Shown here one piece after another: positions 51,571-59,935 of a DNA stretch of 64,000 nucleotides. Within the stretch, counting starts at the first letter, position 1, and the number at the start of each line of letters is the position of its first letter. Made by a program: the position numbers and the translations under genes. This DNA is from JAWKUK01 sp041398605 (GTDB lineage Bacteria; Planctomycetota; UBA1135; GCA-002686595), in the NCBI GenBank assembly GCA_041398605.1, contig JAWKUK010000018.1:112668-176667 (forward strand), given 5' to 3'. Below the pieces are notes generated by a model. That model was not told where the DNA came from. It did not search any database and worked only from the letters and a program-made list of their open reading frames with translations.

Positions 51571-53904
51571 GTGGGTGGCGGTCCGTCCGAGAGTGGGGCA
51601 GCATGGGCGGGGAGCGCGCTCAGATTGTCCCAGACCACGGATCTCGCCCGATACGCTCGGATCAAGGCGCTGTTCGGCCTCGCTCAACCGCTCGGGGGCA
51701 GCGAGCGTGAGCGCGTGCTCGCCGAGCGCTGCCAGGGCGACGCTGCGCTGCAAGCGGAGGTCGAAGATCTGTTGCGCCACTCCGACCTCGCCGACGAGTC
51801 GTTCCTCGCCGGCGACCCCCGCGCTGGGCTCGAGGCGCCGCTGCCGACGCGGGTCGAAATCCCCGGCTACCGCATCCACGCGCTCGTCGACGGCGGCGGC
51901 TCAGGCGTCGTCTTCCGTGCTTCACAGCTAGAGCCGCGTCGCGAGGTCGCGATCAAGGTCTTGCGGCTCGACACGCTCGGCTCGGGGCAGGTGGCGCGCT
52001 TTCGCCGCGAGGCGCAGCTCTTGGCGCAATTCTCGCACCCCGGGATCGCCCAAGTGCTCGCCGCGGGGATGCAGGACACCGACGCCGGCCCCTTGCCGTG
52101 GATCGCGATGGAGTTCGTCCGGGGCCGGCATTTGAACGAGCACGTCGCGAGTACAGGCGCCGATCCACGCGGCATTGTCGAGCTCTTCATCGCGCTGTGC
52201 GACGCGGTGGAGCACGCTCATGCGCGCGGCGTCGTGCACCGGGACTTGAAGCCGTCGAACGTGCTGGTTGAGCCCAGCGGCCGCCCAAAGGTGCTCGACT
52301 TCGGCATCGCGCGCACGACGGTCGATGAGCATGAGCCAGGGCTCCGCACGCGCACCGGGCTCCTGCTCGGGACCTTGGCGTACATGGCCCCAGAGCAGGC
52401 GCGCGGGGACCGCGCCGCGGTCGGGCCCAGCGGAGACGTATACGCCCTTGGCGTCATGCTCTACGAAGCGCTGACTGGCGCATTGCCGCTCGACCTCGAG
52501 GCGATGGACTTATTGGAGGCGGTGCGCCACGTGTGCGAGGCGCGGCCCGCGCGGCCTCGCACGTTGAAGCCGGGGCTCTCGGCGGACCTGGAGACGATCG
52601 TGCTGAAGGCCCTCGACAAGGACCCGCAGCGCCGCTACGCGAGCGCCGGAGCGCTCGGCGCGGACCTCGCGAACTGGCGCTCGGGCCGCCCGATCGTCGC
52701 CCGTCGAGCGGGGGTCTGGTACCGCATGGCGCGCTTTGTGCAGCGCAATCGTCTCCTGACTGTGGGCGTGCTGGTCGTCGTGTCGGCGCTCTCGTTCGGG
52801 CTCGCGCTGGCGACCAGGGGACTTCGCATCGAGCGTGAGGCGCGAGTGCGCACGAGCGCGGCGTTGAACGAGCTCGCCGCGAAGATCTTTGACCTCGCGC
52901 CGCAGCTCGGCTTTGGGGAGGAGCAGCGCGCCGGCCTCGCGGATGTCGAGCGGCGCATCGAGCAACAGCTGGCGGTTGACCCCGAGAACCGCGACCTGCG
53001 GGCGGTCCGCGCGCGGGCGCTCACGGAGCTGATGACGCTCGATGTCGTGCGAGGCGAGTATGCGCAGGCCGAGGTGTTCGGGCAGGCTGCGCGTTCGCTG
53101 CTGGAGTCGCTCCTCGCGGCGCAGCCGGGCGATGTCGCGCTGAGCACGGCGCTGTCGCGGATCTACGCCAAGCTCGGAGAGGCGCGCAGCGGGCTCGGTG
53201 ACCGCGAGGGGAGCGAGGGCTGGTACAAACGCGCGCTCGACTTCGACGAGCAGCTCGTGCGCGAACACCCCGAAGACCGGGAGTTGATCGAGGACCTGGG
53301 GTGGAGCCTGAATCGCGTGGCGCAGTGTGCGAGCGAGGCCAGGGACCTCGAAGAGTTTCGCCGCCTGGCTCAGCGTCGCATCGTCGACGCACGACGTATC
53401 TACGCCGAGGAGCCCGACAACTGGAAGTACATCTTCAACCTCTCACACGCGGTCGCGCAGGCCTCGAAGGCACATCGTTGGTTCGGTGACCTGGCGGCCG
53501 CGCAGCGCGACGCGGAAGAGTCCGTCATGCTCGCGGCGCGGCTAGTGGAGCTGCAGCGTAACCGCCGCGACTTTCTGCAATGGCACGTCGAGACCTGTGC
53601 CAACACGGGGCAGGTGATCCTTGCGCAGGGGGATCGCCCGGCTGCGCTCCGCTACGCGCTGCTGCGTGTCGGTTCGGCGTTCGACCTCTTCTATGGGGAC
53701 CCGCTGCGCGAACTGCACGCGAGCCTCCTCTGCAGCGCAGCCCGTGAAGTGCACCTGCTCGCGACGGAGCTGGGAGACTCCGACAGCTTGCTGCGGCTGC
53801 AGAATCAAGTCCAGCACGCCCTGGCGCTGGCGCAGCTCGCGCATGCGAGCCCTGCGTCGCTCGACTACCTCGAGGCCGCGGCACGGCTGTTCACGCCCCG
53901 CTGA
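51571..53904 (+). CDS. transmembrane Ser/Thr protein kinase with TPR-like C-terminal domain
   Basis: A 777-residue eukaryotic-like kinase. Residues about 20-75 form the small N-terminal module typical of planctomycete kinases (ARYARIKALF, ALQAEVEDLLRHSDLAD). The kinase domain (about 97-370) has DGGGSGVVFRA, VAIKVLR with the Lys, HRDLKPSN near residue 222, DFGIA and AYMAPEQARG, so it looks active. A transmembrane helix (LLTVGVLVVVSALSFGLALA, about 392-412) is followed by a 360-residue helical-repeat sensor part outside. The start is uncertain: GTG 51571 is the frame limit, and TTG 51625 (SQTTDLARYARIK) has GGGGAG ten bases upstream and leaves a normal 90-bp divergent space to the sigma gene. 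The stop lies within a hairpin. Confidence 0.9.
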   Translation: MGGGPSESGAAWAGSALRLSQTTDLARYARIKALFGLAQPLGGSERERVLAERCQGDAALQAEVEDLLRHSDLADESFLAGDPRAGLEAPLPTRVEIPGYRIHALVDGGGSGVVFRASQLEPRREVAIKVLRLDTLGSGQVARFRREAQLLAQFSHPGIAQVLAAGMQDTDAGPLPWIAMEFVRGRHLNEHVASTGADPRGIVELFIALCDAVEHAHARGVVHRDLKPSNVLVEPSGRPKVLDFGIARTTVDEHEPGLRTRTGLLLGTLAYMAPEQARGDRAAVGPSGDVYALGVMLYEALTGALPLDLEAMDLLEAVRHVCEARPARPRTLKPGLSADLETIVLKALDKDPQRRYASAGALGADLANWRSGRPIVARRAGVWYRMARFVQRNRLLTVGVLVVVSALSFGLALATRGLRIEREARVRTSAALNELAAKIFDLAPQLGFGEEQRAGLADVERRIEQQLAVDPENRDLRAVRARALTELMTLDVVRGEYAQAEVFGQAARSLLESLLAAQPGDVALSTALSRIYAKLGEARSGLGDREGSEGWYKRALDFDEQLVREHPEDRELIEDLGWSLNRVAQCASEARDLEEFRRLAQRRIVDARRIYAEEPDNWKYIFNLSHAVAQASKAHRWFGDLAAAQRDAEESVMLAARLVELQRNRRDFLQWHVETCANTGQVILAQGDRPAALRYALLRVGSAFDLFYGDPLRELHASLLCSAAREVHLLATELGDSDSLLRLQNQVQHALALAQLAHASPASLDYLEAAARLFTPR

Positions 53905-53925
53905 CCCCTCGCAAGGGCGTCAGCG
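53899..53925. terminator. hairpin overlapping the kinase stop codon
   Basis: CGCTGACCCC and GGGCGTCAGCG form a stem of ten pairs with one bulged C and the loop TCGCAA. It includes the TGA of the kinase gene and sits in the 41-bp convergent gap to the next gene, so it can serve both strands. Confidence 0.5.
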
Positions 53926-53945
53926 AGGCGTGGGCGGGTTGCATG

Positions 53946-55385
53946 TCAGCGGGGCGCTGCCGCGTCCGTGAGCGGAACGGCCCACGGGCGCTCCAGGACC
54001 ACCCAGACCTTGTCGTCCCGTTGAACGGTCCCCGCGATGACGCCGACGACGAAGGCCTCGTTTCCCTTGCCGCGCACGATCTGCGCCTTGGGATGCACCA
54101 GCAGGAGATTGAGCGTCTCGTGCGAGACTTCGACGACCTCGTGCTCCCAATTGCCGATGGCGCCCTGCGGCCAAGCGCTGTCGTCGACCAGGAAGCCGAC
54201 TGCGCGGCCAGGGACGACCTTGTGCGGCGCGAGCTCTTCCAGCGCCTTCTCTTGCAGGCGCGCGCGAAACTGCGCGGGGTTCAGAGCCGCGGCTTCGCGG
54301 ACGCCGGCCTCGAGCGCCTGGAGCACTCCTTGGCGAGCCACCGTGTCGGGATCGACGGAGGTCACATGGTGCGCGATGAGGCGCACACCCTTCCAGACCT
54401 GTTCGCGTGACCCGACGCGCCCCTCTTGGCACCGCGGACAGGGGATCTGGATGGTCTCCTGCTGCGATTTGCGCTTGCCAGGCACGGTCTTGGTGACGTT
54501 CTTGACCTCGTACCCGACACCGCTGCAAGCGGGGCACCGGGTGTTCGTCACGATCTCACGCGCGCGCTTGATCGCATTGTCGACGCCTGCCTCCGCCTTT
54601 TGTGTCGCCCACAGCAGGCGCGGGAACGAATAGGGTGGGCTGCGCGTCCCGACGGCGTCCGTGAGCGGCGTGGGCTTGGCGAGGGCCGCCGTGACCGCCG
54701 CGAGCACGCGCTCCGCCGCCACCGGAGTGTCTTTTGCGCCGTCTTCAGGCCAGCGCCACAGCCCGAGCAGCGCGCCGCTCTCGTCGACGATCGGCAGGTT
54801 TGCGAAGTCACGTCGGAACTCGCCTGGATCGAGCGTGTTGAAGGGCGCCTCAAAGTGCTGAGACCAAGGAATGCTGCGCGCTTCCTGTGGGCGAGACGGG
54901 CTCAAGAAGAGGGTATAGGTGCCGTCGTCGCCGAGCTCCGTCTCTGACCCTGCCGCGAGGGGAAGCCAGAGCGCGCGCGCCGTCGCGGCGGCGTCACCCT
55001 TCTTCGAAGGTGCGAGCACGGCGAGGTTGTCCGGCGCGGAGAAGCCGATGACCTCGAGCGTCACTGGCGGCTTCGCGCCGCGCCAGGTCAGCTTTGCGTT
55101 CTGCAAGCCCGCGAGGCTGGTCACGAGGACCTCGGGGCCGACCACCACGGCATTGCGCACCGGCACGACGACCTTCTCGAGCTTGCCGACGACATCGCGG
55201 TTCGGATTGCAATCCACCTCGATCGTGAGGACCGAGCGCGCGATCCTCGCCGGATCCGCACCGGCCACCCAGGCCGCGGGATCGTCCGGCTTGGGACCCA
55301 CGTCGGCGCGGTCGCCTTGTGGCGAGAACGTCACGCTCGACGCCAAAGTCGAGAAGAGCGGGAGCGCGAGCAGCGCGAGTTTCAT
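53946..55385 (-). CDS. exported HtrA-like pseudoprotease with DnaJ-type zinc finger
   Basis: A 479-residue protein with signal peptide (MKLALLALPLFSTLASSVTF). Residues about 45-240 follow the trypsin/HtrA pattern (VVVPVRNAVVVGPEVLVTSL, VIGFSAPDNLAVLAP, LPIVDESGALLGLW), but the catalytic His (usually in TNAHV) reads TSLAG and the GNSGGP serine block is absent, so it is probably not a protease. Then comes a zinc finger with CPACSGVG and CPRCQEGRVG spaced by about 24 residues, like half of the DnaJ cysteine-rich domain. The C-terminal 120 residues (FRARLQEKALEELAPHKVV ...) are of unknown type. It may be an envelope binding protein or chaperone-like factor. It ends 41 bp from the convergent kinase gene. 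Confidence 0.75.
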   Translation of the reverse strand: MKLALLALPLFSTLASSVTFSPQGDRADVGPKPDDPAAWVAGADPARIARSVLTIEVDCNPNRDVVGKLEKVVVPVRNAVVVGPEVLVTSLAGLQNAKLTWRGAKPPVTLEVIGFSAPDNLAVLAPSKKGDAAATARALWLPLAAGSETELGDDGTYTLFLSPSRPQEARSIPWSQHFEAPFNTLDPGEFRRDFANLPIVDESGALLGLWRWPEDGAKDTPVAAERVLAAVTAALAKPTPLTDAVGTRSPPYSFPRLLWATQKAEAGVDNAIKRAREIVTNTRCPACSGVGYEVKNVTKTVPGKRKSQQETIQIPCPRCQEGRVGSREQVWKGVRLIAHHVTSVDPDTVARQGVLQALEAGVREAAALNPAQFRARLQEKALEELAPHKVVPGRAVGFLVDDSAWPQGAIGNWEHEVVEVSHETLNLLLVHPKAQIVRGKGNEAFVVGVIAGTVQRDDKVWVVLERPWAVPLTDAAAPR

Positions 55386-55559
55386 GGGGGTCCTCCGATG
55401 GGGGCCAGCGAGTGCGGCGCCCTATTGTAGTGCCCTCATGCGCGCGCGAACTTGCGCGGCGTCGACCCCGTAACGACGGCCGACATCAGGAGTGCGCATG
55501 CGCGCTGTGCGTGCTCGTCGCGCTCTCGTGCGCGGCGCTTGAGCGCCGCGCGCCGCACC

Positions 55560-57836
55560 TCACGGGCAGAACGTGATCGACAGTGACTCGCTGAAGTTGA
55601 AGCCGCTGCCGCCTGGGACGCCTGCGTCGCGGTACCAGAGCTGGAAGCGCGCCGCCTGGCCAGGCGCGAGGGCGTCCGGGCCCGCGCCGAGCGGCGCTTG
55701 GGTCCACGTCGGCGTCCAACCCGCGAGCCCGAGCGGGTCGGCTTGGACGACGGCCAACCGATACGGCCCCGGGGCGCCGATGCAGAGCGTCCCGTCCCCT
55801 GCCGGTACGACCGCAGCGACGCGTCCGTAGAGGACCAACGCGAGCGTCGACGAAGGCAAGCCGCTGCTCGCGAGCGCGAGGCTCGCGCGCGCGAGCGACA
55901 GGCTGCCCACGGCTCGCAGCGTCGCCCCTGGCCCACCTGAATTAGGGCCACCGGAGCCCGGCCCGGCCGAATTCGGCGCGGGCGGGCACTCGATGATGGC
56001 GCCGCCGGCCGCGCAGTCGTCGCCGCTCGTGACCCACTCGAGGCTCGTCCGCGCGAGCGTGATGCGCGCGTAACCGTCGCGCTCGAAGAGGACACCGAGG
56101 CGCGCATCGGGGAGCCGCACGGCGACGCTATACGCGAACCCGCCGGCGTAGATCAGCCGCGCGACCGGCCACGTCGCGCCCTCGTCGTAGGACACCCGCA
56201 GCGTCCCACGCACACGCGCGGTCGTCGAGTCCGGGCCCGCATACACGATGCGGCTCGGCGCGCCGTCGAGCGGATCGGAGTAACGCACGATGCTCGCCAT
56301 GCACTGCGGCTCGACCAAAGCGGAGTCGAGCAGCGGCGTCCAAGTCGCGCCCCCGTCGAGGCTGCGCGCGACCTTGCGGCGCTGCACACCGCCTTGGCCG
56401 CGCGCGTTCAAGAGCAGCGCGCCGTCCGCGAGCTCGACCATCTGCACCTCGTTGCCGAAGCCCGGTGACTGGGTGTCGTCGGCGTCCTGGCCGTGGCTCC
56501 AAGTGTCGCCGCCGTCGTCGCTCCACACCGCGTAGACGCGCCAGACGCTGCCCGCCTCGCCGTGGTTGTAGGGCACGATGATGCGTCCAGCATGGGGCGC
56601 GCGGCGCTTCTGCAGCCCGACGCCAGGCCCGCCCGCGATCGAGGTCATCACAGTCGGGGCTTTGACCTCCGACGTGATCTCGCGCGGCGCGGTCCACGTC
56701 GCGCCGTCGTCGTCCGAGTGCATCACGTAGCCGCGGCAGATGTTCGGGCCGGTCCATCCGGGGACGACGCAGGACTCGTGGCAGCCGGCGGGATAGCGCT
56801 GGTAGTGCAGCAGGATACGGCCGCGGTGCGGGCCCTCGCGGACCTCGACGGCGCACGGGTTGTTGAGCGCGTCGGCGCCCTCGTCGGCCATGACTTGCAG
56901 CGGGAGCCACGTCGCGCCCCCGTCGACGCTGCGTCGCAGCACGATGTCATTCTGCGCGTGGTCGTTGAGCGATTGCCGCCCCTCGGCGAAGGCCAGCAGC
57001 GCGCCACGCTCGGTCGCCAGCAAGGCAGGGATGCGGAAAGACGGGTAGCCCTGACCGGGCACGAAGACGTCGACGAAGTCCAAGTCCACCGGCGGTCCGA
57101 GCTGGAACGCGACGCTCCGGAAGTGCGCGGTCACCGTGCCGCCGCTCGAGCCTGCGCCGAAGTGCACGCCGCCAGCAGGCGCGCTCGCGGTCGAGGGCGC
57201 ACGTCGCACGACGCCGAGCGGCGCGCCGTCGAACGACAGGGTCGCCTCCTGCGCGCCGGGGTCGGGCGCCTTCACGAGCGTGAGGTCGTGGTGCTGGCCG
57301 TCGACCGCGCCGGGGACCGTGTAGGCGACGCCTGCGTTCCAGTCGTGCACGACGAGGTCCTGGCCCGCGACCGACAGGAACACGAGGTAGCGGTCGTCGG
57401 CGGCGCCGCGGCCGCTTGCGAACTCGAAGAACGCGTCGACGCCGCTGCCGGAGAGCACGCGCAGCCGCACCTGCAGCTGCCAGCCGCGCGCCGCGGCCCC
57501 AGCGGCCAGGCCGGGCGCAAGGAGCGCGGCGTAGTGTGCGCGGGTGTTCGCGCCCGCGCTCGCGTCGACGATCCGCCACGCGTTGTCGAGGGTGCCGGGG
57601 TCCGGCGCCAGCGGGCCGACTTGGACCTGGCCGGAGGACGGGTCGTCGAGCGTCCAGCCCTGGGCCGTCGGCGGGGACACGGGGGCCCCGGCGGCGCCGG
57701 CGTCGAAGACGAGCGCCTGCCCTCGCGCGGCCGTCGACAGCGCCCACAGCGAGAGGAGGCAGGTGAGCCGGGTGAGGGGCGTTCGAGGCGCCGCGTGGGA
57801 CGCTGGGCGGGGCTGGTGCTGGGGGATCGTGCGCAT
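55560..57836 (-). CDS. secreted sialidase (GH33-like, BNR/Asp-box)
   Basis: An exo-alpha-sialidase-type protein of 758 residues. A signal peptide (LTCLLSLWALSTAARGQALV) is followed by an N-terminal lectin-like domain (about 50-240; FDAGAAGAPVSPPTAQGW, YLVFLSVAGQDLVVHDW) that the neighbour at 58628 also has. The propeller begins with the arginine motif SFRIPALLATERGALLAFAE and contains five Asp boxes (SVDGGATW, SDDDGATW, SDDGGDTW, SLDGGATW, SYDEGATW) plus the acid block NEVQMVELADGALLLNARGQ. It ends with a divergent form of the genome's common C-terminal domain (FQLWYRDAG, FNFSESLSITF). The ATG at 57836 is chosen since 18 in-frame residues upstream overlap the regulatory palindrome. It would release terminal sialic acids from host or algal glycans. 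Confidence 0.88.
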   Translation of the reverse strand: MRTIPQHQPRPASHAAPRTPLTRLTCLLSLWALSTAARGQALVFDAGAAGAPVSPPTAQGWTLDDPSSGQVQVGPLAPDPGTLDNAWRIVDASAGANTRAHYAALLAPGLAAGAAARGWQLQVRLRVLSGSGVDAFFEFASGRGAADDRYLVFLSVAGQDLVVHDWNAGVAYTVPGAVDGQHHDLTLVKAPDPGAQEATLSFDGAPLGVVRRAPSTASAPAGGVHFGAGSSGGTVTAHFRSVAFQLGPPVDLDFVDVFVPGQGYPSFRIPALLATERGALLAFAEGRQSLNDHAQNDIVLRRSVDGGATWLPLQVMADEGADALNNPCAVEVREGPHRGRILLHYQRYPAGCHESCVVPGWTGPNICRGYVMHSDDDGATWTAPREITSEVKAPTVMTSIAGGPGVGLQKRRAPHAGRIIVPYNHGEAGSVWRVYAVWSDDGGDTWSHGQDADDTQSPGFGNEVQMVELADGALLLNARGQGGVQRRKVARSLDGGATWTPLLDSALVEPQCMASIVRYSDPLDGAPSRIVYAGPDSTTARVRGTLRVSYDEGATWPVARLIYAGGFAYSVAVRLPDARLGVLFERDGYARITLARTSLEWVTSGDDCAAGGAIIECPPAPNSAGPGSGGPNSGGPGATLRAVGSLSLARASLALASSGLPSSTLALVLYGRVAAVVPAGDGTLCIGAPGPYRLAVVQADPLGLAGWTPTWTQAPLGAGPDALAPGQAARFQLWYRDAGVPGGSGFNFSESLSITFCP

Positions 57837-57862
57837 GGGTGCGGCGGGGGCCTTGCGGCCTC

Positions 57863-57876
57863 TATAGAGTGCTATA
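57863..57876. promoter_or_regulatory. palindromic candidate operator for the GntR regulator
   Basis: TATAG-AGTG-CTATA is a perfect 5-bp inverted repeat with a 4-bp spacer, an A/T-rich island in very GC-rich DNA. It is in the 53-bp space between the divergent sialidase and GntR genes and overlaps a possible -10 hexamer (TATAAC, 57873-57878). Its position suits binding by the GntR/FCD protein to control both genes. Confidence 0.55.
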
Positions 57877-57889
57877 ACATGCCCTGGCA

Positions 57890-58591
57890 ATGAGCGACAG
57901 CCTCGCCGACCAGGCCTATGGTCACATCCGTGGGCGCCTCACCCGGGGCGCTTGGGCCCCGGGAACACGCCTCGCGAACCGCGCCCTCGCCGACGAGATC
58001 GGCGTGAGCTTCACGCCCGTGCGCGAGGCCCTGCAGCGGCTCGCGAGCGAAGGCCTCGTCGACTATCACCCTGGCGCCGGCGCGTTTGTGCGCGCCCCCG
58101 ATCGGCGCGAGCTCGCGGAGCTCTACGAGCTGCGTCTCGTCGTCGAGCCCTACGCGGCGCGCCTCGCAGCGCTGCACGCGACGCCGCACGACCTCAGCGA
58201 CCTCGCTGCGTGCTGCGAGGGGTTCGCCGCGAGCGCCGCCGAGCTCGCACTGCGCGCCGCCTGCGAGGGCGAGGGCGCCGCCTTGGATGGCGCCGCCCTC
58301 GAGCACTGGTTCGACCTCGAGGAGCGCTTTCACCGCTGCGTCTTCGAGGCCGGGCGCAACCGCTGGCTCTCGAAGATGGGGCTCGACCTGTCCTTCGTCG
58401 CGCGCGCCTTCCAGCCACAGCGCGGCGCGTCCGGCCTCGTCACAGCGGCGGTCGCGAGCGAGACATGGCGCTCCCACGTCGAGCTCGTCGAGCGCCTGCG
58501 GGCCCGCGACGAGGACGGCGCCGCCGCCTGGATGGCGCGCCAGATCGAGCGCGGACGCGAGACGGTCCTCGCGTACTTCGACCGGCATTGA
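57890..58591 (+). CDS. GntR family regulator, FadR (FCD) subfamily
   Basis: A 233-residue repressor or activator. The winged helix is at about residues 5-70 (ADQAYGHIRGRLTRGAWAPG, ADEIGVSFTPVREALQRLAS, GLVDYHPGAGAFV) and the all-helical FCD ligand domain at about 78-225 (ELAELYELRLVVEPYAARLA, LEERFHRCVFEAGRNRWLSK, SHVELVERLRARDEDGAAAW); the Asp/His positions of FCD metal sites are present. FCD regulators answer to organic acids or sugar acids; NanR, the sialic-acid regulator of E. coli, is of this subfamily. The gene stands between two secreted proteins that share a domain, which points to control of sialic-acid use. Confidence 0.9.
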   Translation: MSDSLADQAYGHIRGRLTRGAWAPGTRLANRALADEIGVSFTPVREALQRLASEGLVDYHPGAGAFVRAPDRRELAELYELRLVVEPYAARLAALHATPHDLSDLAACCEGFAASAAELALRAACEGEGAALDGAALEHWFDLEERFHRCVFEAGRNRWLSKMGLDLSFVARAFQPQRGASGLVTAAVASETWRSHVELVERLRARDEDGAAAWMARQIERGRETVLAYFDRH

Positions 58592-58627
58592 GCCCTCCCA
58601 ACTCCACGACCCCCAAGAGATCCTCCG

Positions 58628-59746
58628 ATGCAGCTGCACGCCCTCTCGCTCCTCGCCCTCACCTCGGCCGCGGCCTTTGGCCAGTCGGCGCTCTACGACG
58701 CGGGCACCGCCGGGAACCCCGCGGTCGCGCCGGACCCGACGACCCAGGGCTGGACCCTCGTCGATCCCTCCGCTGGCGCCGTGACGTTCACGCCGATCTC
58801 ACCCGACCCTGGCACCGGCTTGAACGCCTGGCAGGTCGACGATCAGGCGACCTTCAACGGCGGCCGCGCGCACTACGCGCAGTACTTCACGGCAGGTGAG
58901 CTCGCGACCGCCGCGGACCTGGGCTGGGAGCTCACGCTCGAGGCGCGGTTCCTCGCGTCCGCGGGCGTCGACCTCTTCAACGAGTTCGCGACAGGCACGG
59001 CGGCGTCGGACGATCGTTACCTCCTCTTCTATGAAGTGGCGGGCTCGGACGTGACGGTCAACGTCTTCCTGGCGGGCGCCGTCTACGTCTGTACGGGCGG
59101 CAACGACGGCAGCTACCACACGTACACGATCCGCAAGCCCGCGGGCGCCGGCGTCCTCGACGCAGAGTTCCTCTTCGACGGTGTCGTGCTGGGGCCGCTC
59201 CCGCGCGCCGCATCAAACGCCAACGCGGCGCCGGGCGGCATCCATTGGGGCAGCGGCTCGAGCGGCGCGACGGGCACCGCGAACTTCCATCGCGTGGAGT
59301 TCGAGCTCCTCGGGCCGGTGCCGCTCGGCACGGCGTACTGCACTGCAGCGCCGAACTCGACCGGCTCAGCGGCGTCGCTCGGCGCGACTGGGAGCGCGAT
59401 CGCCACGCAGAACAACGTGACGCTGACGTGCACACAGATGCCGCCGAACGCGTTCTCGTTCTTCTTGACGAGCGCGACGCAGGGCTTCGTCGCGAGCCCC
59501 GGCGGGAGCCAGGGCAACCTGTGCCTCGGCGGCTCGATCGGGCGCTACGTCGCCCCGGGCCAGATCCAGAACTCGGGCGCGGCGGGCGCCGTCGCGCTCG
59601 CGCTCGACCTGACCCAGCACCCGACGCCCAATGGCCTCATCAGCGTCGTGGCCGGCCAGTCATGGAACTTCCAATGTTGGTATCGCGACGCGAACCCGAC
59701 CGTGACGAGCAACTTCTCGAGCGGCCTGCAGATCGATTTCCTGTAA
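58628..59746 (+). CDS. secreted protein sharing the sialidase N-terminal domain
   Basis: A 372-residue exported protein (signal peptide MQLHALSLLALTSAAAFGQS). Residues about 20-235 are related to the N-terminal domain of the sialidase at 55560: ALYDAGTAGNPAVAPDPTTQ, GWTLVDPSAGAV, SDDRYLLFYEVAGSDVTVNV, GGIHWGSGSSGATGTANFH. This fold is probably a concanavalin-like carbohydrate-binding sandwich. The last 135 residues are the common C-terminal domain (YCTAAPNSTGS, GNLCLGGSIGRYVAPGQIQN, HPTPNGLISVVAGQSWNFQ). There is no catalytic domain. It starts 36 bp after the GntR gene and is likely co-transcribed; it may bind the sialidase's glycan substrate. Confidence 0.82.
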   Translation: MQLHALSLLALTSAAAFGQSALYDAGTAGNPAVAPDPTTQGWTLVDPSAGAVTFTPISPDPGTGLNAWQVDDQATFNGGRAHYAQYFTAGELATAADLGWELTLEARFLASAGVDLFNEFATGTAASDDRYLLFYEVAGSDVTVNVFLAGAVYVCTGGNDGSYHTYTIRKPAGAGVLDAEFLFDGVVLGPLPRAASNANAAPGGIHWGSGSSGATGTANFHRVEFELLGPVPLGTAYCTAAPNSTGSAASLGATGSAIATQNNVTLTCTQMPPNAFSFFLTSATQGFVASPGGSQGNLCLGGSIGRYVAPGQIQNSGAAGAVALALDLTQHPTPNGLISVVAGQSWNFQCWYRDANPTVTSNFSSGLQIDFL

Positions 59747-59750
59747 GGCC

Positions 59751-59781
59751 CGACGGGCGCTCGCGAAGCTTGCGCCCGTCG
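59751..59781. terminator. hairpin after the secreted-protein gene
   Basis: CGACGGGCGC (59751-59760) and GCGCCCGTCG (59772-59781) form a perfect 10-bp stem with an 11-base loop, 5 bp after the stop codon. It has no T tract but is well placed as a transcription end or 3' RNA-protecting structure. Confidence 0.6.
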
Positions 59782-59935
59782 CCGTGACGCGGCCAGGGCG
59801 CTCGCCTGAGCGCCCCGCCCTCGCCCCCCGAGCCCACGCTGGCTGGATCCTGCCCACGATGCTCTGTGCCGGGCTGGCGCGCGGGGTCCTGGGCGACGCG
59901 ACGGACAGAACGAAGCTGTGCCATCCCACGGAGGC

